A stretch of 64,000 nt of DNA from Streptomyces flavochromogenes (lineage in GTDB: Bacteria > Actinomycetota > Actinomycetes > Streptomycetales > Streptomycetaceae). Below are positions 34,754 through 42,706 of the stretch, piece after piece. Position 1 is the stretch's first letter. Each line of letters starts with the position of its first letter. The notes beneath the pieces were generated by a model. That model was not told the origin of the DNA. It was given only the letters and a program-made list of their open reading frames with translations, and searched no databases. A program made the translations under genes and the position numbers. The DNA is taken from NCBI RefSeq assembly GCF_000717595.1, contig NZ_JNZO01000002.1:324665-388664 (forward strand), written 5' to 3'.

Positions 34754-34794
34754 CCGTCTGTCTCCATTCGTCTGTCCGCCGTCGGGGCGACGGG

Positions 34795-36021
34795 TCAGGC
34801 CTCGGGCGTGAAGGCCACGGGCAGGGTCGCCATACCGCGCAGGATGCCCTCGCGCCGGCTCAGGTCCGCGTCCGGGTCGGCGAGCCGCAGGTCGGGGAAG
34901 CGGCGCAGCAGCGTACCGATGGCGATCCGCGCCTCCGCACGGGCCAGCGGCGCACCCAGGCAGAAATGCACGCCATGGCCGAAAGCGAGCTGTTGCGGAA
35001 CCTCGCGGCGTGCCACGTCGAGGATGTCGGGACGGTCGTAGCGGCCAGGGTCGCGGTTGGCGGCGGCGAGCCCGATGATGATCATCTCGCCCGGCGGGAC
35101 GGTGACCCCGCCGATCTCGTACGCGTCGGTGGTGAAGCGGGCGACTCCGCGGCTCACCGGGCCCTCGTAGCGCAGGAGTTCATCGATCGCCCCCGGCAGC
35201 AGCGCGGGGTCGTCGCGGAGCGCGGCGAACTGGTCCGGGTGGCGCAGCAGGGCGTGGACGCCGTTGGCGATGAGGCTCGCCGTCGTCTCGTGGCCGGCGA
35301 GCGTGAGCAGGATCGTCATCGCCGTCAGCTCACGGTCGCTGATCCGCTCCTCCGCCTGCGCGGCGCACAGCGCGCTCAGTAGATCGTCCTTCGGGTCCGC
35401 CTTCCGCTGCGCGATCAACGGTTCGAAGAACTCCGTGAGTTCGGCTCGCGCGCGAGCACCCTTGGCGAGCCTCTCCGGGGTGTTGGGCGGCATGATCAGA
35501 CCGACCGCGAGGCGGGCGAAGTCGGGTTGACCCTTGGCCGGGATGCCGATGAGCTCGCTGAGGACGGCCATGGGGAGCGGCAGCGCGAACTCGGAGACGA
35601 GATCGGCGGTTCCACGTGTCGCGAAGGCGTCGAGGAAGGCGTCGGTGTGCGCCTGGACGCGGGGCGCGAGCTGCTCCACCCGGCGGGCCGTGAAGGCCTT
35701 CGAGACGAGGTTGCGCAGCCGCGTGTGGTCCTCGCCGTTGGCGACGAGCATGCTGGCCATCAGGACGTTGGTGCGCTCCTGGTGGGCCATCTCCTCCTCA
35801 AGTCCTTTCACCCCGACGGGACTACTGCTGAGCCGCGGGTCGGTGAGTGCGGCGACGGCCTCGTCGTAACCCGTGACCATCCAGACTTCAAGAGTGGGAT
35901 TCAGCCGCACGCGCTGGACGACACCGTGCTCGCGGATGCGCTCGAAGAGCGGGTAGGGGTTGGGCTGTTGGGCCACGTTTACCGGGACATCGTGAATGAT
36001 TGTCTGCTCTTGACCGGTCAT
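34795..36021 (-). CDS. Cytochrome P450 (CYP107-like)
   Basis: 408 residues, soluble class I type. The I-helix AGHETT (242-247), ELLR (281-284) and the heme loop FGHGVHFCLGAP with Cys354 are all canonical, so it should be an active monooxygenase or oxidative coupling enzyme. The ATG at 36021 overlaps the stop of a short upstream frame (ATGA), and GGGGAG lies within SD range. It is followed by a methyltransferase gene and is divergent from a second P450 that carries a pentapeptide gene. Confidence 0.92.
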   Translation of the reverse strand: MTGQEQTIIHDVPVNVAQQPNPYPLFERIREHGVVQRVRLNPTLEVWMVTGYDEAVAALTDPRLSSSPVGVKGLEEEMAHQERTNVLMASMLVANGEDHTRLRNLVSKAFTARRVEQLAPRVQAHTDAFLDAFATRGTADLVSEFALPLPMAVLSELIGIPAKGQPDFARLAVGLIMPPNTPERLAKGARARAELTEFFEPLIAQRKADPKDDLLSALCAAQAEERISDRELTAMTILLTLAGHETTASLIANGVHALLRHPDQFAALRDDPALLPGAIDELLRYEGPVSRGVARFTTDAYEIGGVTVPPGEMIIIGLAAANRDPGRYDRPDILDVARREVPQQLAFGHGVHFCLGAPLARAEARIAIGTLLRRFPDLRLADPDADLSRREGILRGMATLPVAFTPEA

Positions 36022-36101
36022 CTTCCGTAACTCCCCGATGATTTGTGAAAGATCTCTGGCAGGTAGTCATACCAGCCACCCCAGTTGCGTGGTAGCGTCA
36101 C
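36018..36101 (-). CDS. Candidate aromatic-rich small peptide coupled to the P450
   Basis: A 27-codon frame starting at GTG 36101 ends exactly in the P450 start (ATGA overlap). The peptide contains NWGGWYDYLPEIF and ends HKSSGSYGR, so it has two Trp and three Tyr. The segment is less GC-rich than flanking genes. This would fit a RiPP precursor for the adjacent P450. Against it, the SD is weak (GAGCG) and codon use is not typical. It may simply be leader DNA. Confidence 0.3.
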   Translation of the reverse strand: MTLPRNWGGWYDYLPEIFHKSSGSYGR

Positions 36102-36259
36102 CGGCGCTCGGCTCGGATTGATGTTCGGAGAAGGACCGGCGAACTGCCGGTGACAAGATCGGCGAGGCGCTCCACCCACCGGTGACCGGCGCCTCGTGCA
36201 GCTCGACTCGGTAGCAGCCAAGGCCTCAACCAGGCCCGATGCGCAGGGGGAGACGTTTC

Positions 36260-37450
36260 GTGGAGCAAGCGGCAGCCGTGGACCCGATTCTGGATCTGGC
36301 CCGTCCGTCGATCCTGCGGAACCCGTACCCGTCGTACGCCCGGATGCGTGAGACCTCCCCCGTCCTGTGGCACGAACTGCTCGGTTCCTGGGTCCTGACC
36401 CGGCACGCCGACTGCCTCGCCGTGCTCACCGACAGCAACCGCTTCGCCTCCGACTGGCGGCGCGCCGGGGAGGAGATCCCCGCCCCGCTGCTCAGTGTGC
36501 AGACCCTCGACCCTCCGGAGCACACCGCCATCAGGCACCTGCTGCTCGACGGTTTCCGGGCACAGGACCGCCAGGCGCTCAACGACGGCCTGGAGGGGCA
36601 GATCGCCGATCTGCTCGCGGAGTTGGCCCGGCGCCCCTCCTTCGATCTCGTCGGGGAGCTCGCCGAGCCGGTGGCGCTCCGCTTCGTGACCGCCTTTCTG
36701 GGCGTCGAGGCTCCCGGGCTCGACTGGTTCGTGCCCATGTCCCGTACCGTCGTGGACGGCATGGACGCCGGCCTCTGGCCCGAGAAGCACGAACCGGCCG
36801 TCGCGGCCCGCGCCCGGCTCGCGGAGTACGCGGGCGGGTGGCTCGCGGACCCGCCCAAGGAAGGTCTCATCGCGTACGTCGCCGAACACGCGGCGGACAG
36901 CGGCGTGGCAGAAACGGTTCTGCGCAACAGTCTGCGCGCCGTCCTCCACGCCGGCTACGAATCCGCCTCCCGGCTCCTCGGCAACGCGGCGGCCGGCCTC
37001 CTCACCACCCCCGGCGCGCTCGAAGCGTTCCGGGCGACCCCGGCCACGGCCGTGGACGAACTCATCCGGTACGACGCACCGGTCCAGGCGGACGCCCGGG
37101 TCTGCGTCACCGACACCGAACTGGGTGGCGTCACGATGAAGGCGGGTGATCCGGTCACGCTCTTCCTGGGCGCGGCCAATCACGACCCGCTCCGTTTCGC
37201 CCACCCCGCAGAGCTGCGACTCGACCGCGCCCCGAACCCGCACCTCGGGTTCGGCCGCGGGGCCCATGCCTGTCTGGGCGCGTCCATGGCGATCCGGCTC
37301 ACCGGATCGGTCCTGGGTGCCCTGGCCAGGGACTATCCGCAGGCAAGGGCAGTCGCGGAACCGGAACACCGGCGCAATCTGACCCTCCGCGGTCTCGACC
37401 GCTTTGAGGTCACCCTGCGTCCAGACACGGGGGAGGAGGTACGACCATGA
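36260..37450 (+). CDS. Cytochrome P450 likely to crosslink a pentapeptide (biarylitide type)
   Basis: 396 residues from GTG 36260, chosen because AGGGGGAG lies seven bases upstream; an ATG at 36239 lacks an SD. The heme loop FGRGAHACLG (Cys338) and ELIR (267-270) are intact. The I-helix is unusual: HAGYESASR at 230-238 replaces the normal AGxxT, with Ser in place of Thr, hinting at a specialised oxidation rather than standard hydroxylation. Its stop overlaps the start of an 18-base gene for Met-Lys-Tyr-Trp-His. In biarylitide clusters a P450 (BytO) joins aromatic residue 3 to His5 of such a pentapeptide. Function is inferred from this pairing. Confidence 0.85.
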   Translation: MEQAAAVDPILDLARPSILRNPYPSYARMRETSPVLWHELLGSWVLTRHADCLAVLTDSNRFASDWRRAGEEIPAPLLSVQTLDPPEHTAIRHLLLDGFRAQDRQALNDGLEGQIADLLAELARRPSFDLVGELAEPVALRFVTAFLGVEAPGLDWFVPMSRTVVDGMDAGLWPEKHEPAVAARARLAEYAGGWLADPPKEGLIAYVAEHAADSGVAETVLRNSLRAVLHAGYESASRLLGNAAAGLLTTPGALEAFRATPATAVDELIRYDAPVQADARVCVTDTELGGVTMKAGDPVTLFLGAANHDPLRFAHPAELRLDRAPNPHLGFGRGAHACLGASMAIRLTGSVLGALARDYPQARAVAEPEHRRNLTLRGLDRFEVTLRPDTGEEVRP

Positions 37451-37464
37451 AGTACTGGCACTGA
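37447..37464 (+). CDS. 18-bp minigene for pentapeptide MKYWH, candidate biarylitide-type precursor
   Basis: The frame reads ATG AAG TAC TGG CAC TGA. Its ATG overlaps the P450 stop (ATGA), and AGGAGGT, an ideal anti-SD match, lies six bases upstream (37434-37440). Known biarylitide precursor genes (bytA) are also 18 bp and encode peptides of the MRYYH type, whose Tyr3 and His5 are joined by a P450. Tyr3 and His5 are kept here; Lys2 and Trp4 differ. As I recall, bytA is described ahead of its P450 gene, whereas here it follows. Two hairpins shortly downstream mark the transcript end. No peptidase or exporter gene is adjacent. Confidence 0.8.
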   Translation: MKYWH

Positions 37465-37508
37465 AACCAGTGAGCGTGCGGCCCGTCCGGGAGGCGGGCA
37501 CCACGCCC

Positions 37509-37527
37509 GTGCACGACAACCGTGCAC
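37509..37527 (+). other. Short hairpin behind the MKYWH gene
   Basis: GTGCACG (37509-37515) and CGTGCAC (37521-37527) form a perfect 7-bp stem with loop ACAAC. It lies 44 bases after the minigene stop and just before a stronger hairpin. Confidence 0.6.
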
Positions 37528-37530
37528 CTC

Positions 37531-37568
37531 GCCGGAGCCCGAGCCCGCTGCACGGCTCGGGCTCCGGC
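37531..37568 (+). terminator. Terminator hairpin of the P450-MKYWH transcript
   Basis: A perfect 15-bp inverted repeat (arms 37531-37545 and 37554-37568) with an 8-base loop. It lies between the minigene and the convergent CxxC gene, so it can end both transcripts. No U-tract is seen. Confidence 0.8.
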
Positions 37569-37646
37569 CCTTGCGCGCGCCGCGCGCTCCACGAGGAGCC
37601 GGGGAGCGGACGAGCCGAGGGCCGAGGAGTCAGGCCGAGCGGTGGG

Positions 37647-38147
37647 TCACCGGCCGTCGGCCGGCGCCATGCGCACGTCGTCGACGAGCAGGCTCAGCGC
37701 GCCGTCGACCGGACATCGCAGGCCGACCGACAGACGGCGCATGTGACCGTCCGGGCCGAGCGTGAACGCGGCGGCCACCTGGAACAGGTCGTGGTCGGCG
37801 GGGCACGTGACCATGTTCAGGCCCGCCGCGGGGTCCGGAGCCGTGGGCGGCCGGAGCTCCCAGGTCATCGGGTCCGCACCGTCGTACCCCTCGTCGTCCT
37901 GTACCTCGATCGGCAGGCAACAGCCCTCGCAGAAGCACTCGTCCGACGTCACCTCGAACCGGTCCCAGTCGCAGTACCGGCAGACGATGACACCGGTCAC
38001 GATCCGCCGCTCGGCCCCGCCGGCCTCGGTCCGGGACTCCGCCTCTCCGGCATCGGCCCCGGCTCCGCCGAGCAGCCGCACCAGGCCGTCGTTCGCGGCC
38101 GCCTCGTCACCGACCGGTCCGTCACTCCATATGCGCGCGCTCTTCAC
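37647..38147 (-). CDS. Uncharacterised protein with CxxC zinc-binding motifs
   Basis: 166 residues. The start GTG at 38147 has AAAGGA eight bases upstream. The middle has CRYCDWDRFEV and CFCEGCCLPIEVQDDEG, a likely zinc ribbon, followed by a domain ending in RCPVDGALSLLVDDVRMA. The first 50 residues are low-complexity. No known family was recognised. It faces the P450-minigene transcript and lies 48 bases before an esterase gene on the opposite side. Confidence 0.75.
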   Translation of the reverse strand: MKSARIWSDGPVGDEAAANDGLVRLLGGAGADAGEAESRTEAGGAERRIVTGVIVCRYCDWDRFEVTSDECFCEGCCLPIEVQDDEGYDGADPMTWELRPPTAPDPAAGLNMVTCPADHDLFQVAAAFTLGPDGHMRRLSVGLRCPVDGALSLLVDDVRMAPADGR

Positions 38148-38195
38148 GGCAGTGATCCTTTCACGCCGGAGCGGAACGGCCCGGCCGGCCGAGCG

Positions 38196-39167
38196 TCAGC
38201 CCCGCAGCCTCCCCGGCAGCCAGCGGAGTTGGGCCGCCTGCTGGAAGGCGCCGCCGCCCTCGTGGTCGTTGAAGTCGTACACCTCGATCGCCTTCTCGTC
38301 CCCGGCGTACGCGTTGAAGGCCGCGAACACCGTCGACGGCGGGCACGTCAGGTCCTCCAGTGCCGTCGAGAACAGGGCCGGTGCCGAGGCGCGGGCGGCG
38401 AAGTGGACCCCGTCGAAGTAGGAGAGGGTCTCCCGGACCAGGGCCACCCGGCCGCGATGCGTCTTGAGGTAACTGCCTATCTCGCGGTACGGCGCGCGGT
38501 CCGTGACCGTCGTCGCGCGCGGGAAGTCGCACAGGAACGGCACGTCCGCCGCCACCGCCACCAGGTTCCGTACGAGCCCCGCCACGGCGAGCGTGATCCC
38601 GCCGCCCTGGCTGACGCCGGTCACCGCGGTACGGCTCGCGTCCACCAGCGGGTGCGAGCGGGCGGCCTCCACGGCGCGGACCGCGTCGGTGAAGAGGCGC
38701 CGGTAGTAGTAGGTGTACGGATCCTCGACGCCGCGCGTCATGAAGCCGGGGAACGAGGGCGCGCTGCCCACCGGGTCGGGGGTGTCACCGGTGGCCCAGC
38801 CGCTGCCCTGGCCGCGGGTGTCCATCACGAAGTGCGCGAACCCGGCGGAGGCCCAGAGCAGATGCGTGTGCGGCAGGCCGCGCCCACCGCCGTACCCGAG
38901 GAACTCCACGACGACGGGCAGTGGTTGGGACGTGCCGGCGGGCAGCACGAACCAGCCCTTGACCGGCTGGCCGTCGAATCCGGCGAAGGTGACGTCGAAG
39001 GTCTCGACCGTGGAGAGCCCCGTCGGAACCGCCTCGAAGCGCGCGTCGAGCGCGTGCGTGCGGGCCTCGCCGAGCGTCTTCGCCCAGAACGCGTCGAAGT
39101 CCTCGGGCTCCACGGATGCGCTTCGGTAGGTGCGGAGTTGGTCGAGGGGCAGGTCGAACTGGGTCAT
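38196..39167 (-). CDS. Acetylxylan esterase / cephalosporin-C deacetylase family (CE7)
   Basis: 323 residues, typical for CE7. It should remove acetyl groups from acetylated xylo-oligosaccharides or related esters. The nucleophile Ser lies in GVSQGGG, the catalytic His in NDHEGGGAF, and the family RGQGSGWATGD motif is present. There is no signal peptide, so it acts in the cytoplasm on imported substrates. The ATG at 39167 has AGGCGG upstream. A palindromic element lies about 100 bases upstream. Confidence 0.93.
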   Translation of the reverse strand: MTQFDLPLDQLRTYRSASVEPEDFDAFWAKTLGEARTHALDARFEAVPTGLSTVETFDVTFAGFDGQPVKGWFVLPAGTSQPLPVVVEFLGYGGGRGLPHTHLLWASAGFAHFVMDTRGQGSGWATGDTPDPVGSAPSFPGFMTRGVEDPYTYYYRRLFTDAVRAVEAARSHPLVDASRTAVTGVSQGGGITLAVAGLVRNLVAVAADVPFLCDFPRATTVTDRAPYREIGSYLKTHRGRVALVRETLSYFDGVHFAARASAPALFSTALEDLTCPPSTVFAAFNAYAGDEKAIEVYDFNDHEGGGAFQQAAQLRWLPGRLRG

Positions 39168-39261
39168 GAACACCGCCTGGTGAGTCGCTCGGTGAGGGAA
39201 GGGCACGTTCGAGATCGCGACCGGTTGACCCGGCCTGCCCCACCCTAATCGCGGGACCCCG

Positions 39262-39283
39262 CGGATTCATATACGTGAATTCG
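39262..39283. promoter_or_regulatory. Candidate operator upstream of the CE7 esterase gene
   Basis: CGGATTCA and TGAATTCG are inverted with one mismatch around a 6-base centre (TATACG). It is an AT-rich island in GC-rich DNA, about 95-116 bases before the esterase start, and may be a repressor site or part of the promoter. Confidence 0.45.
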
Positions 39284-39415
39284 GACGGGTCCGGCCGGAC
39301 ACTCCGCGCCGCCGGCGTCACGAGAAGGGCTCTGGGCCGGTCGCCATGACATCCTCGGACGAACCGCCCACAGCGTGTCCAGTTGTGGGCCTTCGTCGTC
39401 CTGCGCGGAGGGACC

Positions 39416-39697
39416 ATGCTCATCAGCCACGTCGTACGTCACCATGTGCTGCACGTGACGCTCCACCGCGACCTGGACGTCACCAACCGGGCCGCCGTCG
39501 CCCTCCAGATCCAGGCCCTGGTCCAGATGCTCCGGCCGACCCGGGTGACCGTCGCCCTCCCGGCCGTCGACCCCACCCCGGCCACCCTCAGCGCCCTCGC
39601 CCGGGCCCACCGCATGTGCGCGAGCCTGGACATCCCGCTGACCCTGAGAGGCGCGAGCGCCCGCACCCGCGGACTCCTGGACGTCACGGCCGAGTAG
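39416..39697 (+). CDS. STAS-like small protein (anti-anti-sigma type)
   Basis: 93 residues. GGAGGGA precedes the ATG. The pattern VLHVTLHRDLDVTNRAAVALQIQALVQML, then VTVALPAVDPTPATLSALARAHRMC and PLTLRGAS, matches the strand-helix order of STAS domains, as in SpoIIAA-like anti-sigma factor antagonists. The usual phosphorylated Ser segment is replaced by PAVDPTPAT, so switching by phosphorylation is uncertain. No partner kinase or sigma factor is adjacent. Confidence 0.6.
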   Translation: MLISHVVRHHVLHVTLHRDLDVTNRAAVALQIQALVQMLRPTRVTVALPAVDPTPATLSALARAHRMCASLDIPLTLRGASARTRGLLDVTAE

Positions 39698-39699
39698 CC

Positions 39700-39930
39700 G
39701 GCCCAGTGGCCGCTGCCGAGGCCGATGCCCAGGTCCGCACCGGCGAGCGCGACGGCGTCGTTCCCGCCGTCGGACCCGGGACGCACCACGTCCTCGATCT
39801 CGACGAGAGCCGCCGCCCCGCCGTCGGCGTGCACGAGGACCGGCGTACGGGAGGTGACCTCGGCCGCCGTCAGCGCGTCGGCGAGGACGGCCGGCAGTTC
39901 GCCGTCGGCCCCCCGGCCTCGAACGGCCTG
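39700..39930 (-). pseudogene. Remnant of a P-type metal-transporting ATPase
   Basis: On the minus strand the segment reads RTPVLVHADGGAAALVEIEDVVRPGS directly followed by DGGNDAVALAGADLGIGLGSG. These match two parts of the P-type ATPase P-domain (the strand before the ...VRP turn, and the GDGxNDAPAL hinge), but the 60-90 residues that should separate them are missing, as are the phosphorylated Asp and all membrane helices. It is therefore a decayed fragment. Confidence 0.5.
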
Positions 39931-40144
39931 CCGCCGACGACGCCGCGGGCTCCTCATCCCGGCAGGGCACGGAAGCCGACGACCGCCCGGCCCGGCGGAC
40001 GCACCGCACGACATCCCCCTCGCCGAGGCCACGGGCACCGGGGACGGGGGTGCGGCGGGCGATGAGCCCCGCCAGGACGGGAGGGGGATCACCTCGGCGT
40101 GGGACGAACCCGTATGACCCCGGGAGGCTCGTGCCGCCCGGGCG
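39931..40144. other. Rest of the gap between the STAS-like gene and the GmrSD gene
   Basis: Together with the ATPase remnant this makes 447 bases without an intact gene. Nothing further was recognised here; it may be more decayed sequence of the same gene or its neighbour. Confidence 0.4.
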
Positions 40145-42706
40145 TCAGAGCGTGTCGCGGCTCTCCCAGCGCTCCCGGAACCACGCCAGCGTCTCGGCGA
40201 GCAGCTTGCGGTTGTGGTCCTCCTCCAGCAGCGACAGGCGGATGTGGGGGCGCAGTTCCAGCTTTCCCTCCGGGATGGCCACCCCCTCCAGTTCGTTGAG
40301 TCTCCGGAGCAGCTCGGCACGCAGCGTGCGGTCGGTGAAGGGCTCGCGTGCGGCGAGGTGCTGGAACACCACCTCCGCCGTGCCGCCGCGTCCGCCACCC
40401 GGATAGAGCGTCAGGGGCCAGATGCCGCGGCCCGGCGCGCCCGCCTCCCCGAGCATGAGATACGCGCTGGTGGTGGTGTGGCCTGACCCGTGGCCGATCC
40501 AGCCGCCGAGCTCTTCCCAACCCTTGAAGGTCGCCCGGACCGCCTCCACCGTCTCGGGGGAGTCGTCCGCGGCGAGCTGACGGAAGAACCGGTCGGCGCG
40601 CGTCTGGCCGCCTTGGCCATCCGCGGTGTCCTCGCCGTCCGTCTGTTCGTCGCCGCCACTGGCGACCAGCAGGGCGAGATCGTCGGCGGTGAGGCGCTGT
40701 GCCGGGTCGGCGGCCCCGTTGACCGTGAAGTGGACGCCGTCGGCGCTCAACCGGGCCCGGACGTCGCCTCCCTCGTCCGGGGACGTCCAGTGGAAGCCGT
40801 CGGAGACCTTGCCCTCGGATGTGAGTACCCGGTACGCGTTCGTCAGTCCCGCTGTGTTGGCCATGTGGCTGCCGACGGCCTGGGCGCCGGAGCCGAGAAA
40901 CGCGGCCAGGTCGCCGTAGGAGGTCCAGGTGCCGTGGGGGAGCACCGCAAGCACCTGGTGGGCCAGCTGCCAGTCCCGGCTGCGTTCCGCGCGGCCGACT
41001 CCGCGCAGCGGGGCCGGCCAGAGCGTGGTCGCGCGGTCGGCGATTTCGTCGGCGCGGGCGAGGATCTCCCGCATGCCCCAGCGTTCGGTGGCGGCGATCC
41101 GGCGGTTCATCTCCAGGTGGCTTCCCTGGAGCAGGCCCTGCTTGCGCTCGAAGGGGTGATTGGAGAGCTCCGAGTTGACCGCGGTGAGTGTCAGGTTCCC
41201 GAGGGTGTGCCGCAGCCGGGCGTGCAGGTCCTCGGCGCTGTCCGGGGCGTTCGCGTCCTCGGCCAGCATGCGCATCCACTCGTCGCCGGCCGACTGGGGC
41301 AGAACATGCTCGATGGTGAGCTGCGCGGCGGCGAAGTCCAGCGGCTCGGGATGCTCGTAACTCTCCTCCAGCCGCTGGAGCACCATCTTGCGCTGGTGCC
41401 AGCGTCCGTACTGGTAGAACGGCGCCGTCCGGATCTTGTCGCGCAGTTCCTTGTCGTCGGGCCAGAACCGGTTGTCGGCGGAGAGGAGCCGGTGCAGGCC
41501 GTCGGCCACGGGCACGTCGGTCGGGAGCTGTCCGGGCACGGACTGGAAGACCCTGTTGAGATTGTTCGTCGGCACCCGGCAGATCATCCGGCGGACGAGG
41601 AAGCTCTCGATGTACGACATCGCGCGGGCCGCCTCCGAGGATGCGAGTTCGCCCCGCTCCCGTCGGTCGAGGAGCAGCATCAGAGCGGGGTAGGTGACCT
41701 GTGCCTGCCAGGCGTCCAGGCGCCGCAGACGGGCGCGGACCGCCGTGTCCGGCTCCTCCTGGGGATGGAGCAACCGGCGGAAGAGAGTGCTGTGCCGGTA
41801 CAACTCCCTGATGTACGCCTCGATCTCGGCCTCGGTCACCTCGCGGCGCTCGAAGCGGTGCTGCTGTGCCGCGTACAGGTCCTGGCGGCGCACCCGGTCG
41901 TCCCCGTCGAGCACCAGCTGAAGCCACATGAGCTGTTCGAGCTCGTCGTTGCTCAGGCTCTCCTGCAGCGGCAGCCAGTAGGTCTCGTAGACGTGCTCCC
42001 CACGCGTGGGCAGCCGCATGAACAGGTAGTTGCGCAGCAGGTCGGCCTGACTGAGCTTGAGGCCGGTGTTGTTGAGCGACTCGAAGATGCGGTGCACGTT
42101 GTCGCCGCGCTCGGCGGTCACCGCCACCAGCGTGAGCCGGGAGGTGATGGCCTGCTCGATACGGAAGACGTCCTGCGGGGCGGCCGGATCGTCCGCCTCG
42201 ACGAGCTTGCGGCGGAAGAAGCCGTAGGCCGCGGCGACGTTCCCGCCGGCGGTCTGCGTCGCGAGCGGCCCGCGCACGTGTGCGGCGAACTGGGGGCGGT
42301 CGGCCTGGGTCGGCAGAAGCCGGAAGTGGTCGCTGCCGCCCTTGCGCTTGTTGATCAGGTATTCCTCGTCGATGCGCTCGGCCTCGTCCGGCTTGGCATC
42401 CGCGATGTGATCGCGGATCGCGGCCAGTGCGAGGGAGAGTGTGGTCAGCCGCTGCTGACCGTCCACCACGAGCCAGCGCGGAAAGGTCGCCTCGTTCTGA
42501 GGGGACGGTGCCAGGACGACGGAACCCAGGAAGTGCGTGCTCGCCCTGTCCCCCGACTCCAGCAGCTCGGCCTGCTCCAGAACATCACTCCACAGCTGCC
42601 CGAGCTGTTTCTCCGTCCAGGAGTACGTCCGCTGGTAGAGCGGCACTTGGAACTGCTGCGCCCTGCCCTGGACGAGATCGGCGAACAGCGTCTCCTTCGC
42701 CTGCAT
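40145..42706 (-). CDS. GmrSD-type restriction protein (DUF262 + DUF1524) with an alkyltransferase-like domain
   Basis: 853 residues. The N-terminal DUF262/GmrS part has VPLYQRTYSW (21-30) and VDGQQRLTTL (81-90), its nucleotide-dependent ParB-like site. The DUF1524/GmrD part has the HNH-type IEHVLPQ (465-471), LGNLTL and NSELSNHPF (511-519). These proteins cut modified phage DNA (type IV restriction). Residues about 580-640 (LPHGTWTSYGDLAAFLG then AYRVLTSEGKVSDGFHW) resemble an alkyltransferase-like DNA-binding domain without the reactive Cys. About 200 more residues follow. AAGGGGGAA precedes the ATG at 42706. It stands alone, which fits a single-gene defence system. Confidence 0.85.
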   Translation of the reverse strand: MQAKETLFADLVQGRAQQFQVPLYQRTYSWTEKQLGQLWSDVLEQAELLESGDRASTHFLGSVVLAPSPQNEATFPRWLVVDGQQRLTTLSLALAAIRDHIADAKPDEAERIDEEYLINKRKGGSDHFRLLPTQADRPQFAAHVRGPLATQTAGGNVAAAYGFFRRKLVEADDPAAPQDVFRIEQAITSRLTLVAVTAERGDNVHRIFESLNNTGLKLSQADLLRNYLFMRLPTRGEHVYETYWLPLQESLSNDELEQLMWLQLVLDGDDRVRRQDLYAAQQHRFERREVTEAEIEAYIRELYRHSTLFRRLLHPQEEPDTAVRARLRRLDAWQAQVTYPALMLLLDRRERGELASSEAARAMSYIESFLVRRMICRVPTNNLNRVFQSVPGQLPTDVPVADGLHRLLSADNRFWPDDKELRDKIRTAPFYQYGRWHQRKMVLQRLEESYEHPEPLDFAAAQLTIEHVLPQSAGDEWMRMLAEDANAPDSAEDLHARLRHTLGNLTLTAVNSELSNHPFERKQGLLQGSHLEMNRRIAATERWGMREILARADEIADRATTLWPAPLRGVGRAERSRDWQLAHQVLAVLPHGTWTSYGDLAAFLGSGAQAVGSHMANTAGLTNAYRVLTSEGKVSDGFHWTSPDEGGDVRARLSADGVHFTVNGAADPAQRLTADDLALLVASGGDEQTDGEDTADGQGGQTRADRFFRQLAADDSPETVEAVRATFKGWEELGGWIGHGSGHTTTSAYLMLGEAGAPGRGIWPLTLYPGGGRGGTAEVVFQHLAAREPFTDRTLRAELLRRLNELEGVAIPEGKLELRPHIRLSLLEEDHNRKLLAETLAWFRERWESRDTL

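Noticed and set aside
34748..34765. A second five-codon frame (METDG) just before the methyltransferase start
   Set aside because: It has the same length as the MKYWH gene and an ATGA overlap, but no aromatic residues or His and no separate SD; its bases serve as the methyltransferase ribosome-binding region. Chance is the best explanation.
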